A stretch of DNA of 64,000 nucleotides from Apiotrichum sp. Y4204. Lineage: Eukaryota > Basidiomycota > Tremellomycetes > Trichosporonales > Trichosporonaceae. The notes beneath the pieces were generated by a model, which was not told the DNA's origin, did not search any database, and saw only the letters and a list, made by a program, of their open reading frames with translations. Below are positions 53,443 to 64,000 of the stretch, piece by piece (the stretch's first letter is position 1; every line of letters begins with the position of its first letter). The stretch is from the NCBI GenBank assembly GCA_025531455.1, contig JAMYHL010000027.1, positions 1-64,000 of the forward strand, in the 5' to 3' direction. The translations under genes were made by a program, and so were the position numbers.

Positions 53443-54941
53443 TTAGTTCTTGATCTTGAGCTGACCAAGGAAAGCGTGCTTCTCCTCCTTCGTCTGCCAC
53501 TGAGAGTGACCCCGGGCGCTGCTAGTGTTGATGAACTTGAGGTCGGTCTTCTCGAGGTGGGCGCGCGAGGTGTGGACACGGAGGGCCTTGCGGAGGGTGA
53601 TGACACGCTTGCGCGAACCAGTGACGGAGCCCTTGACAAGGACGAAGTCGTTCTTGACGTCGGGGTACGACTTCCAGCCACCGATGGGGTTGATGGTCTT
53701 CTTGGAGATGTCGTAGGGGGTCGAACCAGAGTCCTCGGCGGTGCCGTTGGCGATGCGGAAGATCTTGTGGTTGATGGTGGTACGGCGGTGGTAACCGTCC
53801 TGACCGGAACGGGCAACCGAGTACATGACGTTGGAAGGGTGCCAAGCACCGATACAAGCGACCTTGCGGAGACCACGGTGGGTCTTGCGAGGAAGCTTGG
53901 TCACACCCCAACGGGAGATGACACCGGAGTAACCCTTACCCTTGGTAACGGCGATGATGTCAATGCACTCGTCCTTCTCGAAGACCGACGAGACCTCAAC
54001 GGTCTTCTCGAAGTGCGACTTGGCGAACTCGACCTTGTCGGCAACCGAGCCACCGTTGACCTGGATCTCGGCAAGGTGAGCCTTCTTCTGGGCAAGGCCG
54101 GTGGCGGAGATCTGGGTGTGGGCGAGAACGCGGACGACGGTGCAGTACTTCTTGATGCGCTCAAGCTCGCGGGCGATCGAAGCGCCGTTGTTCTCGGCGT
54201 GCTTCTTGGCGTAGCGGGTGAAGGCCTTCTTCTTCGAACGGTACCAGTTCTTGTAGAAGCGACGCTTAACCTCGTCCGAAAGGTGCTCGGCCCAGACGGT
54301 GGTAAGGGCACGGAGACCACGGGGAGTCTCGACGTAGCCGACAACACCGACGACGACCATGGGGGGAGTCTCGACAACGGTGGCAGCCTCGACGACCTCA
54401 CGCTTGTGCATCTTCGAGCCGGGGCGGTCAAGGTCACGGACGACGTGGGTCATGCCGGCCTTGTAGCCGAGGTGGGCGGTGAGGTGCACGGGCTTCTTAG
54501 CATCGTCCTTGGGGAACGACTTGATGTAACCACGGTGCTTGGCGGCACGCTTGCGGGGGAGGAAGGCAAGCGAACCCGAACGAGGCTCCTCGTACTGCGA
54601 CGTTAGCACAAGGCATTCCACGGTGTCCGTCTCCGAGCGCTGGGCCGCAACTCCAGTGCGCATTCGCTGTTTCTGGTTGCTGGATCTCCACTGCTAGGCG
54701 CATGCGCGCCACCCATCGTATCCCCTCCGTTGCGCCGTCGCCGCAGGAATCCAAGTCCCGGGCGCACTGGCAACGCCGTCTCCATCGGGACGAGCGTTCT
54801 CGACGGCCTCTGCGCCAAAATCTTCCCAGAGATCCAGCAACCACAGCTCTAGCGACACGGAAGTCGATCCCAGCGATCCAAGACGGTGACGAGCAGCCCG
54901 CGGCGCTCGTTGTCGGGAGTACCCACCTTGCGGTGCGACAT
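53443..54941 (-). CDS. RPL3: Ribosomal protein L3 (uL3)
   Basis: Model complement(join(53443..54594, 54927..54941)), 388 aa, the normal eukaryotic length. Exon 1 encodes only MSHRK; the 332-nt intron starts with GTGGGT and ends CTAACGTCGCAG, and exon 2 resumes [22 protein letters not shown]. The whole conserved uL3 sequence follows, including [37 protein letters not shown] (the region near the peptidyl-transferase centre, with the His that is methylated in yeast within it) and the [15 protein letters not shown] block. It is a core 60S protein, essential for peptidyl transfer. Codon use is strongly biased, as expected for a highly expressed gene. The ATG follows an A-run leader. Confidence 0.98.
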
Positions 54942-56979
54942 CTTTTTTTTTTGTGTTGAGGGCTAAGGAGAAGGAAGTCAGGCGAACGAGTAGATCAACT
55001 TGGGCAGCGAGCAGCGGCCAGCACACAGTGCACACCCCACACAGTGCACAGCCAGGCCAGCCAGCCTGACCCAGGTGTTGCTGCTGCAATTCTGCGTGGT
55101 CTCGCACCCAGAATCAGGGTTCAGCAGACTGCACCAATGGGCGAGTCAAATTTCAGAGCCATTCAGCCAGACTGAGTTTCGGTGTTAAGAAATTTCGCTA
55201 TCGCCGAAACCAGCGGAATTTAAATCGACATCCCTTTAACCTGGGAAGGCCGATGCTTGGGCATGCTTGCGCTCCAGCTCTACTTCCGTACGTCCGGCCT
55301 GCACCCCATTCCTCCATCCAAGTGCACAAGTTGTCGGGCGGGGGTGGAGGGCGCACGGGGGTGGAGGGCGCAAGCAGCTCAACAACGCGGTTATCATCGT
55401 ATATCACCGGTCACCCTCACCTCCACTCGGGCTTGCCTGTCTCTTATCCTCTTATGACGAGCTACACATTCATCACCCTCGCGTTGTGCACACCCGCGTT
55501 CACGCGCTGGATGTATTACTGAGTCTGACAGCGCTGACCTATTCGTCCTCTAGGTGGTTGCAAGTCACGCGAACGGTCGTTACTACCAACCACGTTGTCG
55601 ACTGAGCTAAACGACGCGCACTAAGCGACATGCCACACTGGGACCATGGGGGAACTTCTGTCACGGCTGTCACAGGTTGACGGCCAGGGCAATCGTCCCC
55701 AACAGGCCACCGGCGTGTCTTATACCCCAGGAGCAATGGTGGACTTCCGTCCATGCTACATTGATCACGGCTTCCGAATGATTTCCCCATGCTGAAATGG
55801 TGCTGACGACGCCCTGCCTTGCATGGACGATTCTCAGAAGACAACCCCTTTGCTCCCACTATCTTTGTCTCCAACGCGACAAATGTTGCTCTCCGACAGA
55901 CTTTTACTGACCCTTTCGAGAAGTAACCAAGAAACAGGACAGACAACAGGCTCAATGTTTACCGGACCTCGTGGTGCACGATAAAGCTTACTCTGTGGCG
56001 CAGTCGCGTCAACTCTGCGACGTGCAAGAGCGTCGGCCATTCTTCCTCCGTCGGCGACGCTGCCCCGTGGACGTGTTACTACACTGTTCCCGTTATCCCG
56101 GACAACTACTCGTGTAGTCCCTCAGGCAGGCATTCCAGGAGGCACCGGGGCCGGGACTGTCCCCTAATCTTCACCTGCTGTTACATACCATACAAACAAT
56201 GGGCCGAACATAATCGGGTCCTCAGCTTCTCCCAACACACGAGCAGGTTGTTCGGAGAATAATCGAAGGTTTGTGAGGACCCGATGATGGAGCCGGCTCT
56301 TTCCTTCCCTCGTGTCTCCCAAGGTCACCTTGGCAGGCCCCCCATTGAGTACTGAGCTCTCGAGTGTTCCCCAAGCAATGGACTACTTGGCCTTAGGGGA
56401 GTGTGGCGAGCTTGTCAAGATCGCGGACCCGCATGCCACTCTGCACTTCGCTCCCCGTGGATTCATAGACGTGACTCTCCAGGACACTGATAGCTTGTAT
56501 CTTGATCTGAATATCCATACATCCACCTTGTACACTTTGCTCTCGTCTCTCATTGATCGTTCTCGTCTCTGCTTGCAGGCATGTAGGTCATTATCAGTGC
56601 CATGTATACCAAGTAATGCAGTGGCTATCGAACTTGTATGCATCTATCTAGGGCAGTGACGTGCTACTATGTGGTCTATTAAAGGATTGTAGTAACTGTT
56701 GTGGATTGGAAGATGATTAGGAGTTCAAAGTATGAGCTCATTAGAAAGTGCGTCATTCCTCATTTGCCACCACTGGCCGACAGCCGGTGGAGGCCGCCGC
56801 TAATATTTGTTTGCGACCAACAACAAGTGTTCCCATCGTCGACTTGGATCCGCACACAACTCTCGTCATCGACTTGACCACAACTGATATCTGCTCTCCG
56901 CTACCGGCTTTCGCGTTACCATCCTTGGTTTCACAGATTCCGAAAGCCAATTCTGGAGCCGCGCGGCGACTCTCGAGCA
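54942..56979. other. Intergenic region, about 2 kb
   Basis: Contains the RPL3 promoter (a pyrimidine tract on the RPL3 strand just 5' of the ATG; CACACAGTGCACAC-type repeats at about 55020-55045) and the promoter of the TFIIIC gene. A degenerate tRNA-like sequence lies at about 55555-55612. No convincing protein gene. Confidence 0.6.
55555..55612 (-). pseudogene. Degenerate tRNA-like sequence, possibly tRNA-Thr(AGT) relic
   Basis: On the minus strand a good A-box (TTAGCTCAGTCGA) is followed by a 5-bp stem (GGTTG with CGACC) closing the 7-nt loop GTAGTAA, which would present anticodon AGT. The B-box equivalent (GACTTGCAACC) departs from GGTTCGANNCC, the D stem does not close, and no acceptor-stem partner is found. 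It is best read as a decayed tRNA gene, or a chance match. Confidence 0.35.
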
Positions 56980-59900
56980 ATGTCCGGCTTCATCAGCACG
57001 CGCGCCTCCTCCTCGCGCCAAGCCGCGAAGCGCGCGGAGGCGATGGACGTGGATGGCGAGTCTTCAGCGCCCGGGCCATCCAAATCCGTCAACAGCTATG
57101 TCTTCAGCGACGACGAGGACGATGATATGCGCGACGATTCGTCGGGGGTGGACGATGACAGTGATGACGAATATGTCGATGCGAGGGAAGAGAACGCGCG
57201 CCAGAGCAAGAGGGCTGAACCCGTTGAAGCACCCGAAGAGGATCCAAAGGAAGATGCTTTGTTCCAGTGCGTATTCTCTAAAGCCAACGGTTGAGCTGAC
57301 ATTCAGACGCTTTGCAGGATATGTTTCCAACGCCATGTCCGGTGCCGATGGCATTGGTGGTACAAGTTTCCAACAGGACCTGGCGGCGATAGACGATGAG
57401 GAGCTGCCGCAGCAATCCAAGCCGCGCCGACGAGTGAGCTGTTGCTCTTCCAACTTTAGCTGACGCCCAGGTACAGCGTGTTCACCGGCCAACATATGAG
57501 GTGCAGCAGCTGCTCGGTCGCGCCAACATGGCGTACATTACCCAGAACCACAGCGAGGCCGTCACGCTCTTCCTCGAGGTCATCCGTCATGACCCACAGG
57601 TCCAGGCTGCGTGGACCACACTGGCATCGGTGTATGAGGAAATGGGCGACATGGATATGGGCCGTCAGATGCGCTTCTGCGGTGCTCATATTGAGGAGGA
57701 CCCAGACACCTGGAACGATCTGGCTGAGCAGTTCTTGTGAGTCGCATGTCGACGTCTACTGTGAGGATCGTCTGACAGTCAGGAATGAGAACAACACCGC
57801 ACAGGCCATCTACTGTTACCGACGTGCCATCAAACTGGACGGTTCAAGTCCCGATCTGATCTGGAAGCTCGTTGAAGTGTATCGCCAGACCGGCCAAAAC
57901 AACAAGGCGGTGGATGCGCTTCGCAAGATCCATCGTGTTGAACCATCCTTCTTGCGCGACTTCAACATGCTCATGGAGATTCATCCAATCATCATGGAGA
58001 CCAAGCAGTACGCCTTTGGCGCCACTGCGTTTGGGGAGGCATTTACCTACCACTTTGCGACGTTTGAGAAGCCCGAGGACCAGGGTCCCGAGAACACCAT
58101 GACCATCAATGACATTGTCATATACGTCGACTATCTTCTCAAGTCGGGTGATCCCGAGTCCGCGGTCGGCGTGATCCACCGCGGTCAGCGATGGCTTCAG
58201 GGTCGTAAGAACGAAAAGGGTTGGGATGCGATGGACGACGACAGCGAGTACTATCCTCTCACGGATGAGGAGCATGAAGGGGGAGGATATGACCTTGACA
58301 ATCAGCTCCGGTATCGTCTAGCTGTCGCACGGTTGCGCTTGGGACAAGACGACGAGGCAATGGTCCATCTCAACGTCATTCTCCAACTTGATGCCTTGCT
58401 CCATGGCGAGATGTTCAAGGAGCTTGGCGAGGCGCTCATGAAGCGCCAGCTGTGGGACCTTGCCCTCGAGTGCTGGGCGATATTGCATGATCGCAATGTG
58501 AGTAGCGGCAAAGCACCACTGCTGACTCTCAGATGGAAGATGAGCCGGAAGTAATCTACAAGCTCGGTGTCTGTCAACATCAGCTCAAGCGGTATCCGGA
58601 AGCACTTGAGAGCTTGAGATGGGGTGAGCTAACTACATGTGTCCAAGCTGACAGCAGTCGTCGACATGCAGCCCTTCAACACCACTGCTCGACTCGAGCT
58701 GGCAGCCACACTCGAGGACGTGGGCAAGAAGTCTGAGGCATTGGAGATTGTGTCCGAAGTCATTCGCACCGGAGACAGGAGGGATCTCCAGCCTGGGGAG
58801 CGCATGGTTCAGCCGCGTCTCAACAAGCGCGTACTCGAGGCTCAGGCGTCGACAACGATGAAAGGACTGTGGCAGGATGTCCAAGAGGCTGAAGAAGGAA
58901 TTAACAATGGCGAAGCCTGGGCTCTCGACAAGTTCATTCATTCCGCTGGCACGATGATTGAGACGTATCGTCTTGCCAAAAGCAACTTTACGAAGAACCG
59001 AGGTATCACCCGCATCTCCAAGCGGCGAAAGTATGGTTCCAAGACGGACTTCGCGTCCGAGGCACAAGCGATGCAAGATCGTCTGGAGAGGACGCTTGGC
59101 TGTGAGTTTTGAGCATGTGAGCGATTACTGACGTCTAGTTGAGGATGAGACACCACTGGATGGATCCGGCGAGAAGGATTACGATATCGTGCGCCAGACC
59201 GAATTCTATGGTATCGAGACTGAAGACTGGTTGGCGTTGACGATCAAGGTGGGTGCCGTCAGCCTCCAAAATACTGATGTGCAGTATTGCTGTGTCCTCA
59301 TGGTGAAGAACGAAGACGACGTGGCGATGGACATCCTGGAGCACGTCGTCTGGTCGGGTCTGTTCAATAGCCGCCGCTGCGAGATTGCGCTCCGCCTCAC
59401 CATCATCTGTGAGTGCCGCATCATCCAAACAACACTAATTGCAGGTTGCGCGATGCGTATGAGGTCGTATGATCGCATCTCGGACAATGCCAAGCGCCTC
59501 GCCCAAATGCATCAGTTCCGACCTGAGCCTCTTCTGCTCATGCTCGCTGCCCTTGGCGGTGGAGCTAAGCAGCAAACTGTGTGGTCCAGCTTAGCTTTGC
59601 AAAAGTTCCTTCACCGTGAGGTACGAATCTACGACGAGGCCGTCTATGGTGTCAAGTTGCGCTTCAATGCACGTCATCGGCGCTGGGCGCAGATTCTCAC
59701 GACGGGTCAGTCGCGCAGATTCGGCAATGTCATCCTCGACGAAGACCACCCCAACCACCGAGCGCACGGCGATGGGACAGACGGTGACGATGGGGATGAG
59801 GACGAAGAAGGGGACGAGGACGACATGCCGCACCCGTCAGCGGAGACTGAAGAAGCCGAGGAGCTCATGTGCCCCAAGCCCATGAAACACTCTCCCGTGT

Positions 59901-60565
59901 TCAACACTCTCTATGGCCAGAACATGCTCACTACAAAGAGCTATCAAAGCGCCCTCTGTAAGTGTCCCACTCCCTTTCTCGCTCACCGCAGTCTACTTCT
60001 TCCGCGCATACGAAATCAACGAATACGACCCGTTCTTGTGCTTCCTCATAGCCCAAGCGTACTTTGGACGTGCGCTGAATCGCCAATCTGACAATCGAAA
60101 CTACCAGATCGGACAGGTGAGTTTTAACTTTACAGCTTCGCAGTTTCGATCTCCGTGCGGTGTTGACGATCTAGGGTCTCGCGTTCCTGGCGCGATATCG
60201 CAAGTTGAGTCCGCAAGACGCAGCCAGTCAGGAGGAAGTTGAGTACAACTATGGAAGGGCCTTTCACAACTTGGGTGAGTGACGGATGGAGTTCCGGAAC
60301 CGGAACCGAACGGGACGGACAATTTCTGCGGAGTGTTCCTGACTGTGCAGGTGTAACGCATCTTGCTGTTACGCATTATGAACGGGTTCTGACTTCGGTC
60401 CGACGGCGGATGTCGGAGGCGATTGACGAGGAGGACCGACAACTGATACGTCAATCGTCTCTGTCGTGGGAGGCAGCACATAATGTGGTCCTCATCTACG
60501 CGGCGTCCGGATCTCTTGACCTGGTTCGCAGCATTTCCGACGAGTGGCTGGCACTTGTAGACTAG
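56980..60565 (+). CDS. TFC4: TFIIIC subunit Tfc4/tau131 (TPR protein)
   Basis: Model join(56980..57266, 57307..57433, 57471..57736, 57783..58497, 58533..58623, 58655..59101, 59139..59248, 59285..59408, 59445..59957, 59992..60116, 60175..60274, 60351..60565), 1039 aa, 12 exons all in phase. An acidic N-terminus (about 40-95) precedes TPR arrays: YEVQQLLGRANMAYITQNHSEAVTLFLEVI, then QAAWTTLASVYEEMGD and AIYCYRRAIKLD. A second TPR group follows, with YKLGVCQHQLKRYPEALESL. An acidic loop (GDDGDEDEEGDEDD) precedes the last helices, ending in GVTHLAVTHYERVL and AAHNVVLIYAASGS. This is the layout of the large TPR subunit of TFIIIC that binds A-box tRNA promoters and recruits TFIIIB through Brf1 and Bdp1. 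It acts in the nucleus for tRNA and 5S transcription. Confidence 0.95.
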
Positions 60566-63500
60566 GCTGTGTGTACAGAATACAACTTTGAAGGACCCAT
60601 AAACATGCATGTCTCCTTAGGCGGCCCTCGTTGTTGACCTACTGACACTGTTCGTCTGACATTGTTCGTTCGTTGTGAATGAAGAGACTCGAACTCTTAA
60701 AACCGCAAGGTCCCCATGTCCATGCTTGCATGCTTGCATAATTAATGATGTGAGTGCCTGTGTGTCGGTAGCACAGCATCGGTCCCGTTCCAGTGACGAG
60801 TTGGGCAAGAAAACGCGCAAAAATGATGCATGATGCAGCTGCGGATTGTGCCATGATGGATACGGCGCAGCAGAGGTCAGATGCCGCAGTCGTCCACTTG
60901 AACAGCGTCAATGATCAATGACACAACCCGGAGGTACACATAAGTCGGACCCTCGCCCTAGCATGTCAGGCCCTCGCATTACAGGGCCCATGCTTCATTA
61001 ATCATTCCCGTCAAAGGTCCAATGCTGGTGGGCTCCCGAATAGTGGCCAGCATATGCCAGCATGAAGTCACCTTGCTGGGTCGTGGTTTGGTTTCGGGTT
61101 AGCGGTCACGCTCTGGTCCAGGGCACGGGCAAGCGGGACGTTTGGGTCACGCTGGGCTCTCTGCAACGTGTATGGTGTAGAGTACGATTGTGCGATGTGC
61201 TGCGGGCTGCTTTTACATGCTGCGAAACATGCTGTGAAATGGAGTCGGACTGCAATTCTCACGACGGACACCGGAGGTCGAGCTTCAGGTCTGGGGTCTC
61301 GAGATGGCTTACTGGGCGCGTCAGTTGCATGGGCACGGTGCCATCGCCGCGCATGCACTGTACATGCCGTGGTGTGTCATGGCGATCAAAATAAGCATCA
61401 AGCACAGGATCAAAGTTATCAGTCAGAGTTGTAGCGAGGCATGCTGCACGTAGGTCCGAGGCCTGGGGGCGTAGTCCTGTCCGTCGCGCCGTCGCGCCGT
61501 CGTTTGGGCCGGTTGCGTGGTTCTATGATTTGTAACTTGGTCGCGTTGCGGCGTTGTACAGTGCGTAGTCGGCCACTCACGGGACACGCTGCGACGCGCC
61601 ACGCAACGCCGACGCGGACGCGATGGCCTCTCGGATTGGGGCCGCATGGCGCATATAGCGCGCGTACACATGTCCCGCTCCCGTGTACTGTACACCCGTG
61701 TAATCATGTTCTTGATGGTCGACACGAGCATTCATTAGACGATGGACACAGGGGTATCAGTAGTCCACTCCCTCGGCCGATTCGAAGAGAGCCTGGGCCT
61801 AGGAACTCCTATGTTGCTGAATTGTGGTCGTCCGCCACTCGACACTGTGGGCCTGGGCTACCGCGTACAGTCCACCATTCAGTGGCACCTACCGGAATTC
61901 AACATTGGTCGATGAACCTCGGGCATGTCGCGCCGCCCTCGGTGCGGAACACTCATTCACCTTTCACCTGACTGAGCTACCAATCATGCTGGCAAGCAGC
62001 TCCTGCGCCTTTCCTCTACTGTGGCTTTTTTGCCGAAACCTATTCAGTGTCCGCATGACCTGCTAGCATCTCGATCGGGCCTGGTGGCTTTTTTGGCCCG
62101 CTGACCGGGATCCGCTGCAGGATTATGCGTGCTATGCTATGTTATGCGCGGGGATGGGATCTGGATATGGCGACGGGACACAGGCGCCACCCCCGCTTGC
62201 CGCACTGCCGCGCCCAGGTGTGGGGAAGCTCGGGGGGCGAGATCTCAACACGGCATGCGATGCCTCTTCGGTTTATTTTTCGCCTGCCAAACTTGGGGAG
62301 CAAAGCCGAGAGAGGCATGCGCCACTTGGGTATGCACAGGGACGGCCGGAGTGTGTACTCCATCCGGCAATTTTGGAGAGGGTGGCAAAACCTCGCTCTC
62401 CAACACCATTTGTCTGATTCCACCAATCCTTTCTCTGCGTTCTTGAAGGGCTAGGGTTGAGCGCGACTGTTGCACCCGAGCCGCGGAGCCCACAAGCACT
62501 GGCCAGAGCCCAGAGCACTACTAGTGCAGTGTGTGTTGCAAGGTGGCCGTTTGCCTCCAGGCATGTATGCCAAAGTCTAAATACCAGCCACATTCTCGGC
62601 AGGCTGTTGGCCAGAGCAAACTCACAAACAGGAACCAGGCAACATTATGCAGGAACGTTGTCAGGAACTGGAACTTGGCCCCTGGGTCGGCTCCGTTCCC
62701 CACAGGCCCCGGGATCGTGAACAAGCTTCAGAGTCTTTTGTGCAGATGCCACCCCTCCAAACGCGGTGCTGCAGTGCCTCTGGGCGCTAACGCTGAGAGT
62801 ACAATGTCCTCCCAGAACAGCAGCTGCGCGGGGCTTGCCCGTGGCGTCGCAAACCGGGCCTTTGGTCGTCACGAACTGGTTCCTGGCCAGTCGGGCCTGC
62901 AACAGGTGCAACTTTGTTTTGGATTACTTTACGGCACGCGCGCAGCCGAGCACAAGCTCAACTACGGCACGGGGGCACACATCACCAACCGCACGACATG
63001 CCGTTCGTGGACATGTTGCGCAGTGGCAAGACTCAGTACCATGGTACCATGCTCGTGGGCTTCAACGGGCCTGCCGTCAGTAACGTCGCCGTCGGCGCTC
63101 AAAAGCTGTACCTCGGAACAGCAGTAGTGAACTGTGAGCTGAGCGTGCGCCTGTGGCTGTCGACTTTGGTCCATTAACCGTTCCTCGAGAGAGTCACCAG
63201 CACCCGCAGCCCGTAGCGCCCACCCGCGCCACCACGTCAAGACGTCAATTATTGTCAGCCGCCCAACGGGACCACCCAGTACCGCGACAGCTGCCTGTGC
63301 AAGTGATCTACTCACCTCGCTTCTTCTCTACTGGCTTCATTGTCTTCTTCACATTCACCTCCTTGCTATTCGTCGTGTGGGATTGCGGAAACGACAAACA
63401 CAACACCATCCAAAGCCCCGATTTGCGTCGTCTTGTCGTGTCGTCCGAGCACTTGACGACTCTCGCGTACACACTCCCTGTCGTCCCCGCGTCATTCCTT

Positions 63501-64000
63501 TTCCCCGCACCCACACACATAGCCCTCACACGCACACCCTACGCCCTCGCACTGCCACCCCGCACCATACAACACGCTTGTCCAAACCAGAACACGACGA
63601 CCGTCACTGCATCACCGAATCGCCGGATCACCGGTGCCCCGATCTGCATGATCTGCGATAGTTTGACCAGGCAATAAGATCCCCTTCGCCCCGCCGCAGG
63701 TCACAGCTTGCGCCCCTCTCGCACGGGCCCACCCAGATCTCACGGACCTCCGCCCCCCTAGTGAGTGCACGATCCTCGTCCAGAGTTATTTGCAGACCAT
63801 TATTTGGCAGTGTGTGTCGGGGGATGGGCAGGATGGCCCGCGGATGGAAAGCGGGGTGGAGTTGGGGTGGCCGGGGTGGAGCTGTGGAGGATCGTGCGCG
63901 CCGCCAAGCCAAGGCGCTCCGAGGCCCCACGCGGATCCAGGATGGGCGTCACCAAGCTACCAAGAGGAGACAAGACGACGAGACTAGACGAGGGGGGGAT
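60566..64000. other. Gene-free right end of the window
   Basis: About 3.4 kb without a convincing gene on either strand; many short, overlapping frames and no family motifs. It holds a tRNA 3'-half-like relic (60676-60712), cgtcgcgc repeats near 61487-61502, and a CA/TC-rich stretch (63500-63600) that resembles the promoter or leader of a gene beyond the window. Confidence 0.55.
60676..60712 (-). pseudogene. tRNA 3'-half relic
   Basis: On the minus strand a perfect T arm (AAGAG-TTCGAGT-CTCTT) is followed by CATTCAC, which could be a 3' acceptor strand. No matching 5' acceptor strand (GTGAATG) or A-box lies upstream, so only a 3' fragment of a tRNA gene seems to remain. Confidence 0.4.

Noticed and set aside
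53290..54606. 438-codon plus-strand open frame over RPL3
   Set aside because: It is the exact antisense shadow of the strongly codon-biased RPL3 exon; the translation is Leu/Val/Gly/Asp-rich and resembles no family.
54595..54926. snoRNA in the RPL3 intron
   Set aside because: No convincing RTGATGA C box with a paired CTGA D box, nor an ACA-tailed double hairpin, could be seen by eye.
61940..61990. A-box-like TAGCTCAGTCAGG on the minus strand as a possible tRNA
   Set aside because: No D-stem closure, anticodon arm, B-box or acceptor pairing could be built around it.

Overview
The window reads as nuclear DNA of a high-GC basidiomycete. Genes are dense and mostly intron-rich. Introns are usually 35-75 nt, with GTGAGT/GTACGT-type donors and a CTGAC or CTAAC branch element 3-15 nt before the acceptor. 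The proteins resemble Tremellomycetes, and a Trichosporonales-like yeast is my best guess; that is inference from gene structure and protein style, not a database result. Nothing suggests a bacterial, viral or plasmid origin.

Layout. 1-2289: no convincing gene. 2290-3145 (+): orphan protein. 3964-5040 (+): PhzF-family protein, convergent with a Mpo1/DUF962 membrane enzyme (5315-6591, -). 7019-9190 (-): secreted alpha-1,3-glucanase with two WSC domains. 10870-11860 (+): Bud32 kinase of KEOPS. 12188-13969 (-): MFS anion transporter. 15142-16465 (-): F-box-like orphan. 17023-18921 (-): prenylcysteine lyase. 20009-21796 (-): GATA-finger regulator. 21797-28915: a gene-poor stretch of about 7 kb. 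28916-31926 (+): TBC1D5-like Rab GAP. 32417-34702 (+): BAG-domain co-chaperone. 35256-36113 (-): HIT/Hint hydrolase with an 8-nt microexon. 37102-38059 (-): LURP-one-related protein. 38699-39802 (-): aldo/keto reductase. 41057-41940 (-): single-pass membrane orphan assembled from three frames. 43071-43512 (+): oxidoreductase-like (OXLD1) small protein. 43969-46767 (-): PNUTS/Ppn1-like PP1 regulator. About 47071-47800 (-): partly resolved orphan. 48734-51864 (+): CLC chloride transporter in 13 exons. 52755-52837 (-): intron-containing tRNA-Lys(CTT). 53443-54941 (-): ribosomal protein L3. 56980-60565 (+): TFIIIC subunit Tfc4/tau131. 60566-64000: no gene seen.

Most genes are housekeeping: translation (uL3, tRNA-Lys, TFIIIC for tRNA transcription, KEOPS for tRNA t6A), transcription termination (PNUTS), membrane traffic and ion balance (TBC, CLC), and lipid and prenyl-cysteine breakdown (Mpo1, prenylcysteine lyase). 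There is no operon or biosynthetic cluster. Several pairs are convergent and share short 3' intergenic regions.

Exon joins were inferred by eye from reading frame, splice motifs and protein similarity recalled from known families. The models with clear homologs should be close to correct. Starts of the TBC, GATA and PNUTS genes and the whole 47 kb orphan are the least certain.
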